This document shows, in pieces, positions 1 through 9,102 of a stretch of 64,000 nucleotides of DNA. The notes under the pieces were generated by a model. The model did not search any database and was not told the origin of the DNA. It saw only the letters and a list, made by a program, of their open reading frames with translations. The stretch spans positions 62,001 through 126,000 of the forward strand of contig NZ_JADDOL010000004.1 of the NCBI RefSeq assembly GCF_016906305.1, in the 5' to 3' direction. How positions within the stretch are numbered: position 1 is the first letter of the stretch; every line of letters starts with the position of its first letter. Both the position numbers and the translations under genes were made by a program. The DNA comes from Alloalcanivorax marinus. GTDB taxonomy: Bacteria; Pseudomonadota; Gammaproteobacteria; Pseudomonadales; Alcanivoracaceae.

Positions 1-328
1 CGGTGATCCAGTCGGTGGTCCAGGCCGGGGCCAGCACCCGTTCGATGCGCGGGTTCTTGAAGCCGGTGTCTTCCAGGGCCTCTTGCACGTCGCGCTCGAT
101 CACTTCGGTGGCCGGGCAGCCGGAGTAGGTGGGCGAGACTTTGACCTTGAGGCGGTCGCCCTCCCATTCCACCGCGCGGATCATGCCCAGATCGACCACG
201 CTGACCACGGGCACTTCCGGGTCCATCACCTCGGTGAGGCACTCCCAGGCCCGGGGCAGGTCGTCTTCGCCGAGCGGTACACCTTGGTAGGCCTTGCGCT
301 CGCGGTAGATCAGATCACCAGGTTGCAT
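1..328 (-). CDS. paaD: Phenylacetyl-CoA epoxidase subunit PaaD (partial, 3' end outside window)
   Basis: MIP18/DUF59-family protein of the phenylacetate degradation cluster, thought to help mature or insert the metal centre of the PaaABC(E) ring epoxidase. 109 codons are visible and the frame stays open to the left edge, so the C-terminal part, normally with cysteines, is missing. Visible family features are DPEVPVVSVVDLGM near residues 36-49 and PTYSGCPATE. The ATG at 328 lies inside the 3' end of paaC (14-nt overlap), which fits translational coupling. paaE probably follows beyond position 1. Family and role are established knowledge; the assignment rests on motif plus context. Confidence 0.9.
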   Translation of the reverse strand, partial: MQPGDLIYRERKAYQGVPLGEDDLPRAWECLTEVMDPEVPVVSVVDLGMIRAVEWEGDRLKVKVSPTYSGCPATEVIERDVQEALEDTGFKNPRIERVLAPAWTTDWIT

Positions 329-1070
329 CGGGGTAGGCCCGCGGCAGGTACTGCATCTCGGCCAGCAAGAAGCCCAGGTGCTCCGTGTGTTTGCCGTTCT
401 TGCCGTCCATGTAGAAGTGGCGGGCCGGTTCCGGCAGCTCCAGGCCGGCCTCGGCGAACACGCGGGCCACTTCGGCGCGCCAGACGTCGCCCACGTTGCC
501 GGCGCCGATGCCGGCCTCGGCGAGCTGGTCCTCGATCTCGTCGGTGTCGGTGAGCTCGTAGGTGAAGCGCCACAGGTTTTGCACGGCGTCGGTGAGACGG
601 CGGTGGCTCTCCTCGGTGCCCTGCCCCAGGCGCAGCATCCATTCGGTGGAGCGGCGGCGGTGGTAGGTGGCTTCCTTGAGGCCCTTGGCGGCGATGCCGG
701 CGATGCGTTCATCGCTGGATTCGGTGAGGCGCGTGAGCACCAGGTGGTGCCAAACGTCGAAGAAGAACTGCTTCGCCGTGGTCACCGCGTAATCGCCGCG
801 CGGCTGTTCGGCAATCAGCAGGTTGCGGTATTCGCGCTCGTTGCGGCGGAACGCCAGGAAGTCGGCGTCGTGGCCGTCGTCGCGCAGTTCGGCGACGTAG
901 TCGTACCAATTGCGCGCCTGGCCGATCAGGTCCAGGCCCACATTCATCATGGCGATTTCTTCTTCCAGCGCCGGGGCGTTGCCGCACCATTCGCAGAAGC
1001 GCTGGGCCAGCACCATGTCGGTGTCGGCCAGGCGCAGCAGGTATTCGGTGAGTGCTTGATCGGTCGTCAT
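315..1070 (-). CDS. paaC: Phenylacetyl-CoA 1,2-epoxidase subunit PaaC
   Basis: Structural, non-catalytic ferritin-like subunit that pairs with PaaA in the multicomponent epoxidase converting phenylacetyl-CoA to its ring 1,2-epoxide in the cytoplasm. The 251-residue length matches the family, and the C-terminal MDGKNGKHTEHLGFLLAEMQ segment is typical. I chose the ATG at 1070 because AGGAG sits 7 nt upstream; an in-frame GTG at 1085 would overlap the paaB stop and is less likely. It lies 11 nt after paaB and overlaps paaD by 14 nt, so paaA-B-C-D looks like one transcript. Confidence 0.95.
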   Translation of the reverse strand: MTTDQALTEYLLRLADTDMVLAQRFCEWCGNAPALEEEIAMMNVGLDLIGQARNWYDYVAELRDDGHDADFLAFRRNEREYRNLLIAEQPRGDYAVTTAKQFFFDVWHHLVLTRLTESSDERIAGIAAKGLKEATYHRRRSTEWMLRLGQGTEESHRRLTDAVQNLWRFTYELTDTDEIEDQLAEAGIGAGNVGDVWRAEVARVFAEAGLELPEPARHFYMDGKNGKHTEHLGFLLAEMQYLPRAYPDATW

Positions 1071-1081
1071 CGTCACGCTCC

Positions 1082-1363
1082 TCACATCTGGTCCACTTCC
1101 GGGGGCAGCTTGTAGAAGCTGGCGTGGCGGTAGACCTTGTCGTCGGCCGGGTCGAAGAAGGGTTCTTTTTCGTCGCCGGCGCTGGCGGTGATTTGCTCGG
1201 CGGGCACCACCCAGATGCTCACGCCTTCACTGCGGCGGGTGTACAGCTCGCGGGCGTTTTCCAGGGCCATGGTGGCGTCGGCGGCGTGCACGCTGCCCAC
1301 GTGTTTGTGGTTGAGGCCGTGCTTGCTGCGCACGAAGACTTCGAAGAGGGTCCAGTCTGCCAT
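1082..1363 (-). CDS. paaB: Phenylacetyl-CoA 1,2-epoxidase subunit PaaB
   Basis: Small subunit (93 aa) of the PaaABC(E) oxygenase, which bridges PaaAC heterodimers. The sequence begins MADWTLFEVFVRSKHGLNHK and contains HVGSVHAADATMALENARE, both highly characteristic of the family. It is separated from paaA by 114 bp that hold a REP-like inverted repeat, so expression relative to paaA may be tuned by that structure. It is close to paaC (11 nt). No unusual residue was seen. Confidence 0.96.
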   Translation of the reverse strand: MADWTLFEVFVRSKHGLNHKHVGSVHAADATMALENARELYTRRSEGVSIWVVPAEQITASAGDEKEPFFDPADDKVYRHASFYKLPPEVDQM

Positions 1364-1403
1364 TGTCGTGTTCCGGTTGTGCTGCGTTTGCGTTTTTTTG
1401 CGG

Positions 1404-1470
1404 GATCGCGACTGAAGTCGCTCCTACGGGGAGGCATCGACCTGCTGTAGGAGCGACTTCAGTCGCGATC
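1404..1470. repeat. REP-like inverted repeat, family A, copy 1
   Basis: Two perfect 24-nt arms (1404-1427 and 1447-1470) are separated by 19 nt. Each arm is itself a short palindrome around GCGACTGAAGTCGC followed by TCCTAC. The same architecture, with GCGGCTGAAGCCGC as the core, recurs at 12649-12708 and 32358-32413. The pair lies between paaA and paaB, 7 nt past the paaA stop. It resembles REP doublets (REPINs), which can stabilise or attenuate polycistronic mRNA; that role here is inference. Confidence 0.9.
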
Positions 1471-1477
1471 GCCGCCT

Positions 1478-2467
1478 TCAGGCGGCGTTGTTCGCTTGTT
1501 TCTTCTCGGCGTAGGCCACGGCGGCGTCGCGCACCCACTGGCCTTCGTCGATGGCTTTCTTGCGCTGCTGGATGCGCTCGACGCCGCAGGGGCTGTGGCC
1601 CTTGAGCACGTCGAAAAATTCCTGCCAGTCGATTTCGCCGAAGTCGTAGTGGCCGGTTTCCTCGTTCCATTTCAGGTCCGGGTCCGGCGCGGTGCAGCCG
1701 AGGAATTCCAGTTGCGGAACGGTCTGGTCGAGGAAGCGCTGGCGCAGTTCGTCGTTGCTGTGGCGCTTGATCTTCCAGGCCATGGACTGGGCGGAGTTGG
1801 GCGAGTTGGTGTCGGACGGGCCGAACATCATCAGCGACGGCCACCAGAAGCGGTTGATGGCGTCCTGCACCATCTCTTTCTGCTCGTCGGTGCCTTCGCG
1901 CATCATGGTCAGCAGGATTTCGTAACCCTGGCGCTGGTGGAAGCTTTCTTCCTTGCAGACGCGGATCATGGCGCGGGAGTAAGGGCCGTAGGAGCAGCGC
2001 TGCAGCGGCACCTGGTTGACGATGGCGGCGCCGTCCACCAGCCAGCCGATGGCACCCATGTCCGCCCAGGTGAGGGTCGGGTAGGTGAAGATGGAGGAGA
2101 ACTTCACTTCGCCCCGGTGCAGCTTCTCGATTTCCTCGTCGCGGTCGGCGCCCAGGGTTTCCATGGCGCTGTACAGGTACAGGCCGTGACCGGCCTCGTC
2201 CTGGATCTTGGCCATCAATTGGAGTTTCCGTTTCAGCGAAGGCGCCCGGGTCAGCCAGTTGCCCTCCGGCAGCATGCCGACGATTTCCGAGTGGGCGTGC
2301 TGGGAGATCTGGCGAATCAGCGTCTTGCGGTAGCCGTCGGGCATCCAGTTCTTGGGCTCGATGCGGACTTCCGCGTCCACCTTCTCCTGGAAGTGGCGTT
2401 CTTCCGGGCTCATCTCGTCCAGGCTCTTCAGGCCCTTGCTGCCGGTGTCCACCTGTTGTGCGTACAT
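1478..2467 (-). CDS. paaA: Phenylacetyl-CoA 1,2-epoxidase catalytic subunit PaaA
   Basis: Diiron catalytic subunit of the bacterial multicomponent oxygenase that epoxidises phenylacetyl-CoA, first ring-attacking step of the aerobic CoA-thioester pathway for phenylacetate and styrene or phenylalanine breakdown. At 329 aa it is standard length. Iron-ligand motifs are visible: E61, DEAGH at 90-94 and EESFH at 173-177. The ATG at 2467 has AAGGAGG six nt upstream. It is first gene of the leftward paa unit, with a promoter-like region just upstream (2524-2550). No regulator (paaX/paaR) is visible in the window. Confidence 0.97.
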   Translation of the reverse strand: MYAQQVDTGSKGLKSLDEMSPEERHFQEKVDAEVRIEPKNWMPDGYRKTLIRQISQHAHSEIVGMLPEGNWLTRAPSLKRKLQLMAKIQDEAGHGLYLYSAMETLGADRDEEIEKLHRGEVKFSSIFTYPTLTWADMGAIGWLVDGAAIVNQVPLQRCSYGPYSRAMIRVCKEESFHQRQGYEILLTMMREGTDEQKEMVQDAINRFWWPSLMMFGPSDTNSPNSAQSMAWKIKRHSNDELRQRFLDQTVPQLEFLGCTAPDPDLKWNEETGHYDFGEIDWQEFFDVLKGHSPCGVERIQQRKKAIDEGQWVRDAAVAYAEKKQANNAA

Positions 2468-2523
2468 GGGTGCCTCCTTGATGCGTGGGCGGAACGCCGG
2501 GTTTCCGCCATGAATGGCTCCTT

Positions 2524-2550
2524 TTTATACGACACATAATTTAGTGTCAA
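2524..2550 (-). promoter_or_regulatory. Putative paaA promoter with overlapping palindrome
   Basis: On the minus strand a perfect TTGACA (2545-2550) is followed after 15 nt by TATAAA (2524-2529). An inverted repeat GACAC-N8-GTGTC (2531-2548) covers the spacer and part of the -35 hexamer, a typical place for a repressor operator. The 15-nt spacing is slightly short. Which regulator binds is not known from sequence. Confidence 0.55.
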
Positions 2551-2853
2551 TATTCATTTTGCGTATCATTTTCCGGCCAACCTCCCTGGCGCGCCTCCAA
2601 AACATGCATAAGCCCCTGTTTTTTATCGCCATTAAAGGATCAATACGGCTGTCTCAATCAACGCATCGTGAGTCAGAAAAGGCGCTCACTTCACACAATC
2701 CGATACACGGCGTGGTCAATACCTTGCCCTCCGTGCGGCAGGAAACAAACCGCAACGCTTTGACACCTGATGAAGCGGCGACGGCGGCGGCCTTTTGCTA
2801 CTCTTTCCGCGGGGAGCGTGTCGATTGGGTCTTTTGACCGGAATAGGGGCGGT
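2551..2853. other. Intergenic region between paaA and the diguanylate cyclase
   Basis: About 300 bp between divergently transcribed genes, more AT-rich than its surroundings at 2551-2680. I see no convincing gene, RNA or terminator. Open frames crossing it lack a ribosome-binding site and start far upstream of recognisable protein sequence. It presumably holds the promoters of both flanking genes. Confidence 0.5.
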
Positions 2854-4119
2854 ATGCCGAATGAGATAGTGGTCGCCGGACTCACCGGCGCGGGCGTGGA
2901 CACCTGGGCGTTGTGGATCAAGATCATGGCGGTGGGCGCCACCGCCACCCTGTCCACCCTGATGCTGGTGTTCACCGTGGCCCTGTACCGCCACCGTGAT
3001 CACGAGGCGTCGGTGGCGCTGCATTTCAGCGTGGCCAACCTGTGCGCCACCGCCTATGTGGCCGGTGACATCGGCGTGCGGGTGTGCCTGCTGGACAACG
3101 ATCTGCGCCACGTGATGATTCCCTACCGCCTGTCCCTGAGCGCGGTGGTGATGTCGTTGGCCTCGCTGTTCGCGCTGCATCGGGTGCTGGCCAGCCGGGT
3201 GGTCTCGACCCGCCGGCTGGCCGCCATCTATGGGACCGGCGCCGTGATCTCCGGCCTGTTCTGGGTCGATCACCCGGCGCTGATCATCGCTTCCGAGCGC
3301 TATCGGATCACCAACGTTGGCGTGTTCGCCGATTATGGCGCCCTGGCCGCGCCCTTCTACGTCGCCTGCCTGGCCGCCCTGGTGATGGTGTCCGTGGGCA
3401 TGCTGCGCCAGGCCTTCCGGGCCCGGGGCCGGCTGCTGTGGCGGATGACCATGTTCGGCTTCGCGGTGTTCTTTCTGGCCGGCCTGCACGATATGTTCCG
3501 CGAACTGGGCCTGGAGCTGCTGCCCTTCAGTGGCCTGACCATGGGCTGCGCGGTGTTTCAGATCGGCGCCTTCGCCACCATGGTGCTGCACTACTCCCAC
3601 ACCCTGCGCGAGCGCGCCCACCACGACCATCAGCTGCGGCGCCTGGAGGACCGGGTGGTCCGCGATGCCCTGTCCGGGTTGTTCAATCGGGCCTATCTGG
3701 AGCAGCGGCTCGACCATTTGCCGCCGGCGGCCGGCGGCGGCCTGCTGTTCATCGACCTGGATCACTTCAAGGGCGTCAACGACCGGTTCGGCCACGACCA
3801 CGGCGACCGGCTGATTCGCGCCGTGGCGGACGCCATTCGCCGCACCGTGCGCGAGCAGGACATCGCCTGCCGCTGGGGCGGCGACGAGTTCGTGGTGTAT
3901 CTGGCGGACGCCGACGAGGCGGCGGCGCGGGTGGTGGTGGAGCGGCTGCTGCGCGCGTTCCGGCATCTGCAGCTGGACAGCACGCCGAATCTGGATGTGG
4001 GCGCCAGTGTGGGGTTCGCGGCGTTGCGCGACGAGGACTGGCGCGCCACCTTGCAGCGCGCCGACCAGGCCCTGTATCAGGCCAAGGCGGAGGGCCGCAA
4101 CCGGCTGGCGGTGGGCTGA
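2854..4119 (+). CDS. Membrane diguanylate cyclase (7TM-type sensor plus GGDEF)
   Basis: Likely synthesises c-di-GMP from two GTP at the inner membrane. The 421-aa protein has about seven hydrophobic segments in residues 20-245, then a GGDEF domain (about 265-421) with an intact RWGGDEF signature. An RxxD inhibitory site (REQD) lies five residues before GGDEF, so product inhibition is probable. FIDLDHFKGVNDRFGH is the standard substrate-binding region. I start at the ATG at 2854, where hydrophobic sequence begins; an earlier in-frame ATG at 2770 would add an Arg-rich leader. The 3' end overlaps convergent ribD by 43 bp. The sensed signal is unknown. Confidence 0.88.
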   Translation: MPNEIVVAGLTGAGVDTWALWIKIMAVGATATLSTLMLVFTVALYRHRDHEASVALHFSVANLCATAYVAGDIGVRVCLLDNDLRHVMIPYRLSLSAVVMSLASLFALHRVLASRVVSTRRLAAIYGTGAVISGLFWVDHPALIIASERYRITNVGVFADYGALAAPFYVACLAALVMVSVGMLRQAFRARGRLLWRMTMFGFAVFFLAGLHDMFRELGLELLPFSGLTMGCAVFQIGAFATMVLHYSHTLRERAHHDHQLRRLEDRVVRDALSGLFNRAYLEQRLDHLPPAAGGGLLFIDLDHFKGVNDRFGHDHGDRLIRAVADAIRRTVREQDIACRWGGDEFVVYLADADEAAARVVVERLLRAFRHLQLDSTPNLDVGASVGFAALRDEDWRATLQRADQALYQAKAEGRNRLAVG

Positions 4120-5297
4120 AGGGTCAGCCGCAGGTCGTCGCCCACCCGGCGCGAATCGCCCCAGCGCAGCGGGATCTTCTCCGCCATGCGCGCGAACGGC
4201 AGGGTCAGCAGACCGCGGGCGTCGGTGCCCAGCAGGGCCGGCGCCAGATACACGATCAGTTCGTCGAACAGACCGTCCTGCACGAAGGCGCCGGCCAGGG
4301 TGGCGCCGCACTCCACCAGCACCTCATTGCATTCGCGGCGGGCCAGCTCGTCGAGCAACGCGCCCAGGTCCAGGCCACGGCGCTCCACGCCCAGCGGCGC
4401 CTCCCGGTCGCCTTCCGGCCGGATCGCCCGGGGCAGCACCATCAGTTCCGCGCCGGCGGCCCGCAGCGCCTCACGGCGCGCTTCGCTGGCGGTGGGGTCC
4501 TCCGCATGGGCGATCAGGCAGGGGCCGGCGGCGGTGACCACCGGGCTGTCCGGCGGCGTGCGCAGGGCCGGGTCCAGAATTACCCGCAGCGGCGCGCGCA
4601 CCGGCGGCACCCCGTGGTCCCGATAATCCCCCAGGACCCATTGCTCCGGGCGCACCGTGTAGGAGGGCCGGTCCGCCAGCACCGTGCCGATGCCGGTGAC
4701 GATGGCGCTGCTGCGCGCGCGCAGGCGCTGCACATCCTCCCGGGCGGCGGCGCCGGTGATCCACTGGGATTCGCCACTGGCCATGGCGGTGCGGCCGTCC
4801 AGGCTGGCGGCGGCCTTGATGCGCACCCAGGGGCGCTCGCCGCGCATGCGGTGAATGAACCCCGGATTCAGCGCTCGCGCCTCCGCTTCCTGCAGGCCCA
4901 GGTCCACCTGGATGCCGGCCTCGCGCAGCCGCCGCAGGCCGTTGCCGGCCACTTGCGGGTTGGGATCCTGCATCGCCGCCACCACCCGCGCCACGCCGGC
5001 GGCGATCAGCGCATCGGCGCAGGGGCCGGTGCGGCCGGTATGGGAGCAGGGTTCCAGGGTGACATAGGCGGTGGCGCCCCGGGCCCGGTCGCCGGCGGCG
5101 GCCAGGGCGTGGCGTTCCGCGTGGGGTTCACCGGCGCGGGCGTGGAAGCCCTCGCCCAGGATCTCGCCATCCCGGGCAATCACGCAGCCCACGCGGGGAT
5201 TAGGGTCGGTGGTATAGAGGCCGCGCCGGGCCAGGGCCAGCGCCCGCAGCATGCAGCGCTGGTCGAAGTCGGAGAAGGCGGCGCCGGCGTCGCTCAC
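4077..5297 (-). CDS. ribD: Bifunctional riboflavin biosynthesis deaminase/reductase RibD
   Basis: Catalyses the deamination and side-chain reduction of the pyrimidine intermediate of riboflavin synthesis. The N-terminal cytidine-deaminase-like domain shows the zinc ligands HAE (59-61) and [11 protein letters not shown] (83-93); the C-terminal RibD_C reductase domain follows. The GTG start at 5297 overlaps the nrdR stop (GTGA), supporting coupling. At 406 aa it is somewhat longer than the usual 360-380, partly because the C-terminus runs about 13 residues beyond the conserved end and into the 3' end of the convergent cyclase gene. nrdR-ribD is a common pairing. Confidence 0.95.
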   Translation of the reverse strand: MSDAGAAFSDFDQRCMLRALALARRGLYTTDPNPRVGCVIARDGEILGEGFHARAGEPHAERHALAAAGDRARGATAYVTLEPCSHTGRTGPCADALIAAGVARVVAAMQDPNPQVAGNGLRRLREAGIQVDLGLQEAEARALNPGFIHRMRGERPWVRIKAAASLDGRTAMASGESQWITGAAAREDVQRLRARSSAIVTGIGTVLADRPSYTVRPEQWVLGDYRDHGVPPVRAPLRVILDPALRTPPDSPVVTAAGPCLIAHAEDPTASEARREALRAAGAELMVLPRAIRPEGDREAPLGVERRGLDLGALLDELARRECNEVLVECGATLAGAFVQDGLFDELIVYLAPALLGTDARGLLTLPFARMAEKIPLRWGDSRRVGDDLRLTLQPTASRLRPSALA

Positions 5298-5776
5298 GCG
5301 TCGCCTTTCTTGCCGCTTTTCTTGCCGCCCTGGCGCAGGCGGTCCACCTCGGCGGCGAACTCGGAGATGTCCTGGAAGCTGCGGTACACGGACGCGAAGC
5401 GGACATAGGCCACGTCGTCCAGTTCCTGCAGCGCTTCCATCACGAACTCGCCCATCTCCCGGGCGGGCACTTCCCGCTCGCCGGTGGCGCGCAGGCGGTG
5501 GCAGATGCGGCTGATCGCCGCCTCCAGGTCCTCCACGCTCACCGGGCGCTTCTCCAGCGCCCGCTGCATGCCGGCGCGCAGCTTGTTCTCGTCGAAGGGC
5601 TCGCGGGTGCCGTCGGACTTGATCACCCGGGGCATCACCAGCTCGGCGGTCTCGAAGGTGGTGAACCGCTCGGTGCAGCTCAGGCACTCACGACGCCGCC
5701 GCACCTGGCCCCCGTCGGCGACCAGCCGGGAATCGATGACCTTGGTGTCCTGGGCTCCACAGAAGGGGCAATACAT
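5294..5776 (-). CDS. nrdR: Transcriptional repressor NrdR
   Basis: Nucleotide-sensing repressor of ribonucleotide reductase genes. A zinc ribbon (C3, C6, C31, C34) is followed by an ATP-cone domain beginning near [16 protein letters not shown]. At 160 aa it is family length, with a Lys-rich tail ([11 protein letters not shown]). It overlaps ribD by 4 nt and is separated from glyA by a 117-bp gap carrying a repeat. glyA-nrdR-ribD is a frequent gammaproteobacterial order, so all three may be read together. Confidence 0.97.
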   Translation of the reverse strand: MYCPFCGAQDTKVIDSRLVADGGQVRRRRECLSCTERFTTFETAELVMPRVIKSDGTREPFDENKLRAGMQRALEKRPVSVEDLEAAISRICHRLRATGEREVPAREMGEFVMEALQELDDVAYVRFASVYRSFQDISEFAAEVDRLRQGGKKSGKKGDA

Positions 5777-5803
5777 GGGGTTCTCCGAAGCGGCCTGCGG
5801 CCG

Positions 5804-5888
5804 CGATACAGGATGCAGGTTACAGGATACAGGGAAAATCGGCCGATCCCACGGTCGCCCTTCATCCTGAATCCTGCATCCTGTATCG
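5804..5888. repeat. Interspersed inverted repeat, family B, copy 1
   Basis: Perfect 16-nt arms (5804-5819 and 5873-5888) extend imperfectly to about 31 nt each. The arms are built of short units such as ACAGGAT/GCAGGAT repeated three to four times. A closely similar element lies at 33791-33871. It sits between glyA and nrdR, 5 nt from the glyA stop, and could form a long hairpin in a glyA-nrdR transcript. Confidence 0.85.
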
Positions 5889-5893
5889 GCTTT

Positions 5894-7150
5894 TTAGCGC
5901 TCGTAGACCGGCAGACGCTTGCAGATCTCGGCGACCTTGCCGCGCACTTCGTCGATCACACTCTCGTCGCCCATGTTGTCGAGGATGTCGCAGATCCAGC
6001 CGGCCAGGTCGGTGGCGTCCTGTTCGTTGAAGCCGCGGCGGGTGATCGACGGCGAGCCGATGCGCAGGCCGGAGGTGACGAACGGGGAACGCGGGTCGTT
6101 GGGCACGGCGTTCTTGTTCACGGTGATGTGGGCGCGGCCGAGGGCGGCGTCGGCGTCCTTACCGGTGATGTCCTGCTTGATCAGGCTGAGCAGGAACAGG
6201 TGGTTCTCGGTGCCGTTGGAAACCACGTCGAAGCCCCGGTCGATGAACACCTTGGCCATGGCCTTGGCGTTCTTCACCACGTTCTGCTGGTAGGTCTTGA
6301 ACGACGGGTCCATGGCTTCCTTGAAGCAGATCGCCTTGGCGGCGATGACGTGCTCCAGGGGACCACCCTGACCACCGGGGAACACCGCGGAATTGATTTT
6401 CTTCTGCAGGTCCTCGTTGGCCTTGCCCATGATCAGGCCGCCGCGGGGGCCGCCGATGGTTTTGTGGGTGGTGGTGGTGACCACATCGGCGATGCCCACC
6501 GGGCTCGGGTAGACGCCGGCGGCGACCAGGCCGGCCACGTGGGCCATGTCCACCAGCAGCAGGGCGCCCACTTCGTCGGCGATGTCACGGAAGCGCTGCC
6601 AGTCCACCACCTGGGAATAGGCGGAGAAGCCGGCCACGATCATCTTCGGCTTGTGCTCGCGAGCCAGTTTTTCCACCTGGTCGTAGTCGATCAGGCCGGT
6701 GTCGTTGTCCAGGCCGTACTGCACGGCGTTGTACATCTTGCCGGAGAAGTTGGGCTTGGCGCCGTGGGTCAGGTGACCGCCGGCGTCCAGGCTCATGCCC
6801 AGCACGGTGTCGCCGGGCTGCAGCGCGGCCATGTAGACGGCGGCGTTGGCCTGGGAACCGGAGTGCGGCTGCACGTTGGCCCAGTCGGCGCCGAACAGTT
6901 CACAGGCCCGGTCGATGGCCAGTTGCTCGACCACGTCCACGTGCTCGCAACCGCCGTAGTAGCGCTTGCCCGGGTAGCCCTCGGCGTACTTGTTGGTGAG
7001 CACGGAGCCCTGGGCTTCCATCACCCGGGGCGAGGCGTAGTTCTCGGAGGCGATCAGTTCGATGTGCTGTTCCTGGCGCTCGCGCTCGGCGTCGATGGCG
7101 GCCTGGATTTCCGGGTCGAACTCGGCGATGGACATGGATTTCGGGAACAT
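5894..7150 (-). CDS. glyA: Serine hydroxymethyltransferase
   Basis: PLP enzyme interconverting serine and glycine with tetrahydrofolate, main source of one-carbon units. 418 aa, family length. The PLP-binding lysine is K230 in [14 protein letters not shown], and [10 protein letters not shown] near the N-terminus is diagnostic. ATG at 7150 chosen; ATG at 7135 (MSIAEFD) is also plausible because upstream Shine-Dalgarno sequence is weak (AGGT). No glycine riboswitch is seen in the roughly 100-bp upstream gap. Confidence 0.98.
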   Translation of the reverse strand: MFPKSMSIAEFDPEIQAAIDAERERQEQHIELIASENYASPRVMEAQGSVLTNKYAEGYPGKRYYGGCEHVDVVEQLAIDRACELFGADWANVQPHSGSQANAAVYMAALQPGDTVLGMSLDAGGHLTHGAKPNFSGKMYNAVQYGLDNDTGLIDYDQVEKLAREHKPKMIVAGFSAYSQVVDWQRFRDIADEVGALLLVDMAHVAGLVAAGVYPSPVGIADVVTTTTHKTIGGPRGGLIMGKANEDLQKKINSAVFPGGQGGPLEHVIAAKAICFKEAMDPSFKTYQQNVVKNAKAMAKVFIDRGFDVVSNGTENHLFLLSLIKQDITGKDADAALGRAHITVNKNAVPNDPRSPFVTSGLRIGSPSITRRGFNEQDATDLAGWICDILDNMGDESVIDEVRGKVAEICKRLPVYER

Positions 7151-7258
7151 GCGCTACCTGTACCTGGGTGGTGGGTTTCGGGGTCCGCATTCTACCCAAA
7201 ACCCGGCCGGTTGGCACATGAAAGCCCCTCATCCACCTCGTGAGCGGCGCTCACGGAC

Positions 7259-8905
7259 TCAAGCGGCCCGGTCGCACCCTGCGTCGTCGTCGCTGACGGT
7301 GTGGTCCGCCGCCATCCGGGGCGGCGCGGCCTCCGGTTCCTCCTCCTCGTCGCCCAGGCGGAAGCCGGCCACCAGCCCGGCCAGGGCCTGCGCCTGCTGG
7401 CGCAGGGCGCCCGCCGCGCCGCTGCTCTCTTCCACCAGGGCCGCGTTGTGCTGGGTCAGGGCGTCCAGTTCGCTGACCGCGGTGTTCACCTGCCCGATGC
7501 CCTGGCTCTGCTCCCGGGCGCCGGCACTGATGCCGGCGATCACCCCGGTCACCCGCTCGATGCTGGCGACGATCTCTTCCATGGTGCGGCCGGCGTCGCG
7601 CGCCAGCCCCACACCGTCCCCGGTGCTGGCCACCGAGCGCGCCACCAGCTCGCGGATTTCCCGGGCGGCGTCGCCGGAGCGGGCCGCCAGGGTGCGCACT
7701 TCCCCGGCCACCACCGCGAACCCCCTGCCGTGCTCCCCGGCCCGGGCCGCTTCCACCGAAGCATTGAGCGCCAGAAGGTTGGTCTGGAAGGCGATGCCGT
7801 CGATCAGCGCGACCATCTCGTTGATGCGCGACGAAGCGGCGCTGATCTCGTCCATGGCGCCCTCCACCTTGCCCATCGCCGCCCGCCCCCGGCGCGTCAC
7901 CTCCAGGGTCTCGCGGGTCAGCCCTTCCGCCTGGCCGGCGGCGTCGGCGGTGTGGCGCACGGTGGTGGTGATCTGCTCGATGGAGGCGGAGGTCTGCTGC
8001 AGGCTGGCGGCGGATTGCTCGGTGCGCGAGGCCAGTTCCTGGCCGCCCCGGGCGATCTCGTCGGAGGCCCGGTGGACGCCGTGGGCACCGTCACGCACCG
8101 CCTGCAGGGTGGTGTCGATGCGCTCGATAAAGCCATTGAACGAGCGCGCCAGATCGCCGAGCTCGTCCCGGCGCGGGCTGTCGATGCGCGCGCTCAGGTC
8201 GCCGTCGCCATCGGTGATTTCGTCGATACGGCGGGTGAGGCGCCGGATCGCCCGGGACATCAGGTGCGGCCCCACCAGCGCCACGATCACGGCAAGCAGC
8301 CCCACCACGCCGGCGAACAGGCCCACGGTCAGGCGTTGCCGGCGGATTTCGCCGGCGGTGGCCGCCGCCAGGTCCAGGGCCCGGGCCGCCACCGCCTGGC
8401 TGGCGCCGCCCAGCCGCTCCCCCAGCGCCTCGAAGCGGTCCAGGGAGTCCCGATCGATCTGCTGGGTGGCGCGCACCACGTTCTGATCGTCGTAGAAATC
8501 GAAGGTGGCCCGGGAGGCCTCCCGCCAGGCGGCGAAGTCGGCCTCGACCCCCTCGGCGCTGGCCAGCACCGCCGGATAGTCGGCCAGGGCCTGGCGGAAG
8601 CGGACCAGTTGGCGCTCCACCTGGTCCGCCATCGCCTGGTAGCTGGCCTTGGCGGCCCTGGATTCCGGCATGCCGGGGATATAGCGGAGATATTCGTTTT
8701 CCGCCGAGCGGGCCTGGTAGAGGTCGCGCTGGGCGCCCATCACCGCCACCGTGGCGTCATGGAGAGGGCCGCTGAACGCGTCGAGCCGCTCGCGCAGGGT
8801 ATTGACCAGCAGCGCGTCCGCCAGCACCACCAGCCACAGCGACAGGGCCACGCCGATAAAGGCCAGCGCGTATTTGACGTTGATCCGATTGAGGGAGCGA
8901 AGCAT
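7259..8905 (-). CDS. Methyl-accepting chemotaxis protein (tandem paralogue 1)
   Basis: Inner-membrane chemoreceptor feeding CheA/CheW. Layout of the 548 residues: TM1 about 12-34, periplasmic helical sensor 35-190, TM2 about 192-213, HAMP about 214-267, signalling domain with the hairpin tip [21 protein letters not shown] region, then an acidic tail. The ATG at 8905 follows CCAGGAGG. It is a close paralogue of the gene at 9103-10752, sharing RINVKYxxAFIGVAL at the N-terminus, so the pair arose by tandem duplication. The sensor domains differ more than the cytoplasmic parts, suggesting different ligands. No CheR-docking pentapeptide is seen at the end. Confidence 0.93.
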   Translation of the reverse strand: MLRSLNRINVKYALAFIGVALSLWLVVLADALLVNTLRERLDAFSGPLHDATVAVMGAQRDLYQARSAENEYLRYIPGMPESRAAKASYQAMADQVERQLVRFRQALADYPAVLASAEGVEADFAAWREASRATFDFYDDQNVVRATQQIDRDSLDRFEALGERLGGASQAVAARALDLAAATAGEIRRQRLTVGLFAGVVGLLAVIVALVGPHLMSRAIRRLTRRIDEITDGDGDLSARIDSPRRDELGDLARSFNGFIERIDTTLQAVRDGAHGVHRASDEIARGGQELASRTEQSAASLQQTSASIEQITTTVRHTADAAGQAEGLTRETLEVTRRGRAAMGKVEGAMDEISAASSRINEMVALIDGIAFQTNLLALNASVEAARAGEHGRGFAVVAGEVRTLAARSGDAAREIRELVARSVASTGDGVGLARDAGRTMEEIVASIERVTGVIAGISAGAREQSQGIGQVNTAVSELDALTQHNAALVEESSGAAGALRQQAQALAGLVAGFRLGDEEEEPEAAPPRMAADHTVSDDDAGCDRAA

Positions 8906-9055
8906 GGGGCCTCCTGGGTGAGCCTGAAAAAAACCGACCCGGAGAGGATGGAGACCCCCTGTTGCAAATTAGTGAATCGTGGCGCTAAAAACCACCATCA
9001 TGCGGGCAATGCCGCCCATTATGCCGCCAAAACGCTTTTCTTCAGGCATGCGCGA

Positions 9056-9082
9056 GCACGGCCCGGTGACACCGGGCCGTGC
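9056..9082. terminator. Strong hairpin between the two chemoreceptor genes
   Basis: Perfect 11-bp GC-rich stem starting GCACGGCCCGG with a short loop. It lies about 20 nt past the stop of the upstream receptor gene (minus strand). No immediate U-tract follows, so it may be an mRNA-end hairpin or a partial terminator rather than a classic rho-independent terminator. Confidence 0.45.
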
Positions 9083-9102
9083 GGGGTCGGGCACCGCCGC
9101 GA

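Noticed and set aside
2514-2837. Possible 107-aa gene upstream of the diguanylate cyclase
   Set aside because: No ribosome-binding site, runs through the paaA promoter region, composition not protein-like, and no recognisable domain.
7151-7258. Glycine riboswitch upstream of glyA
   Set aside because: The gap is too short and lacks the conserved aptamer helices; no terminator or sequestering stem seen.
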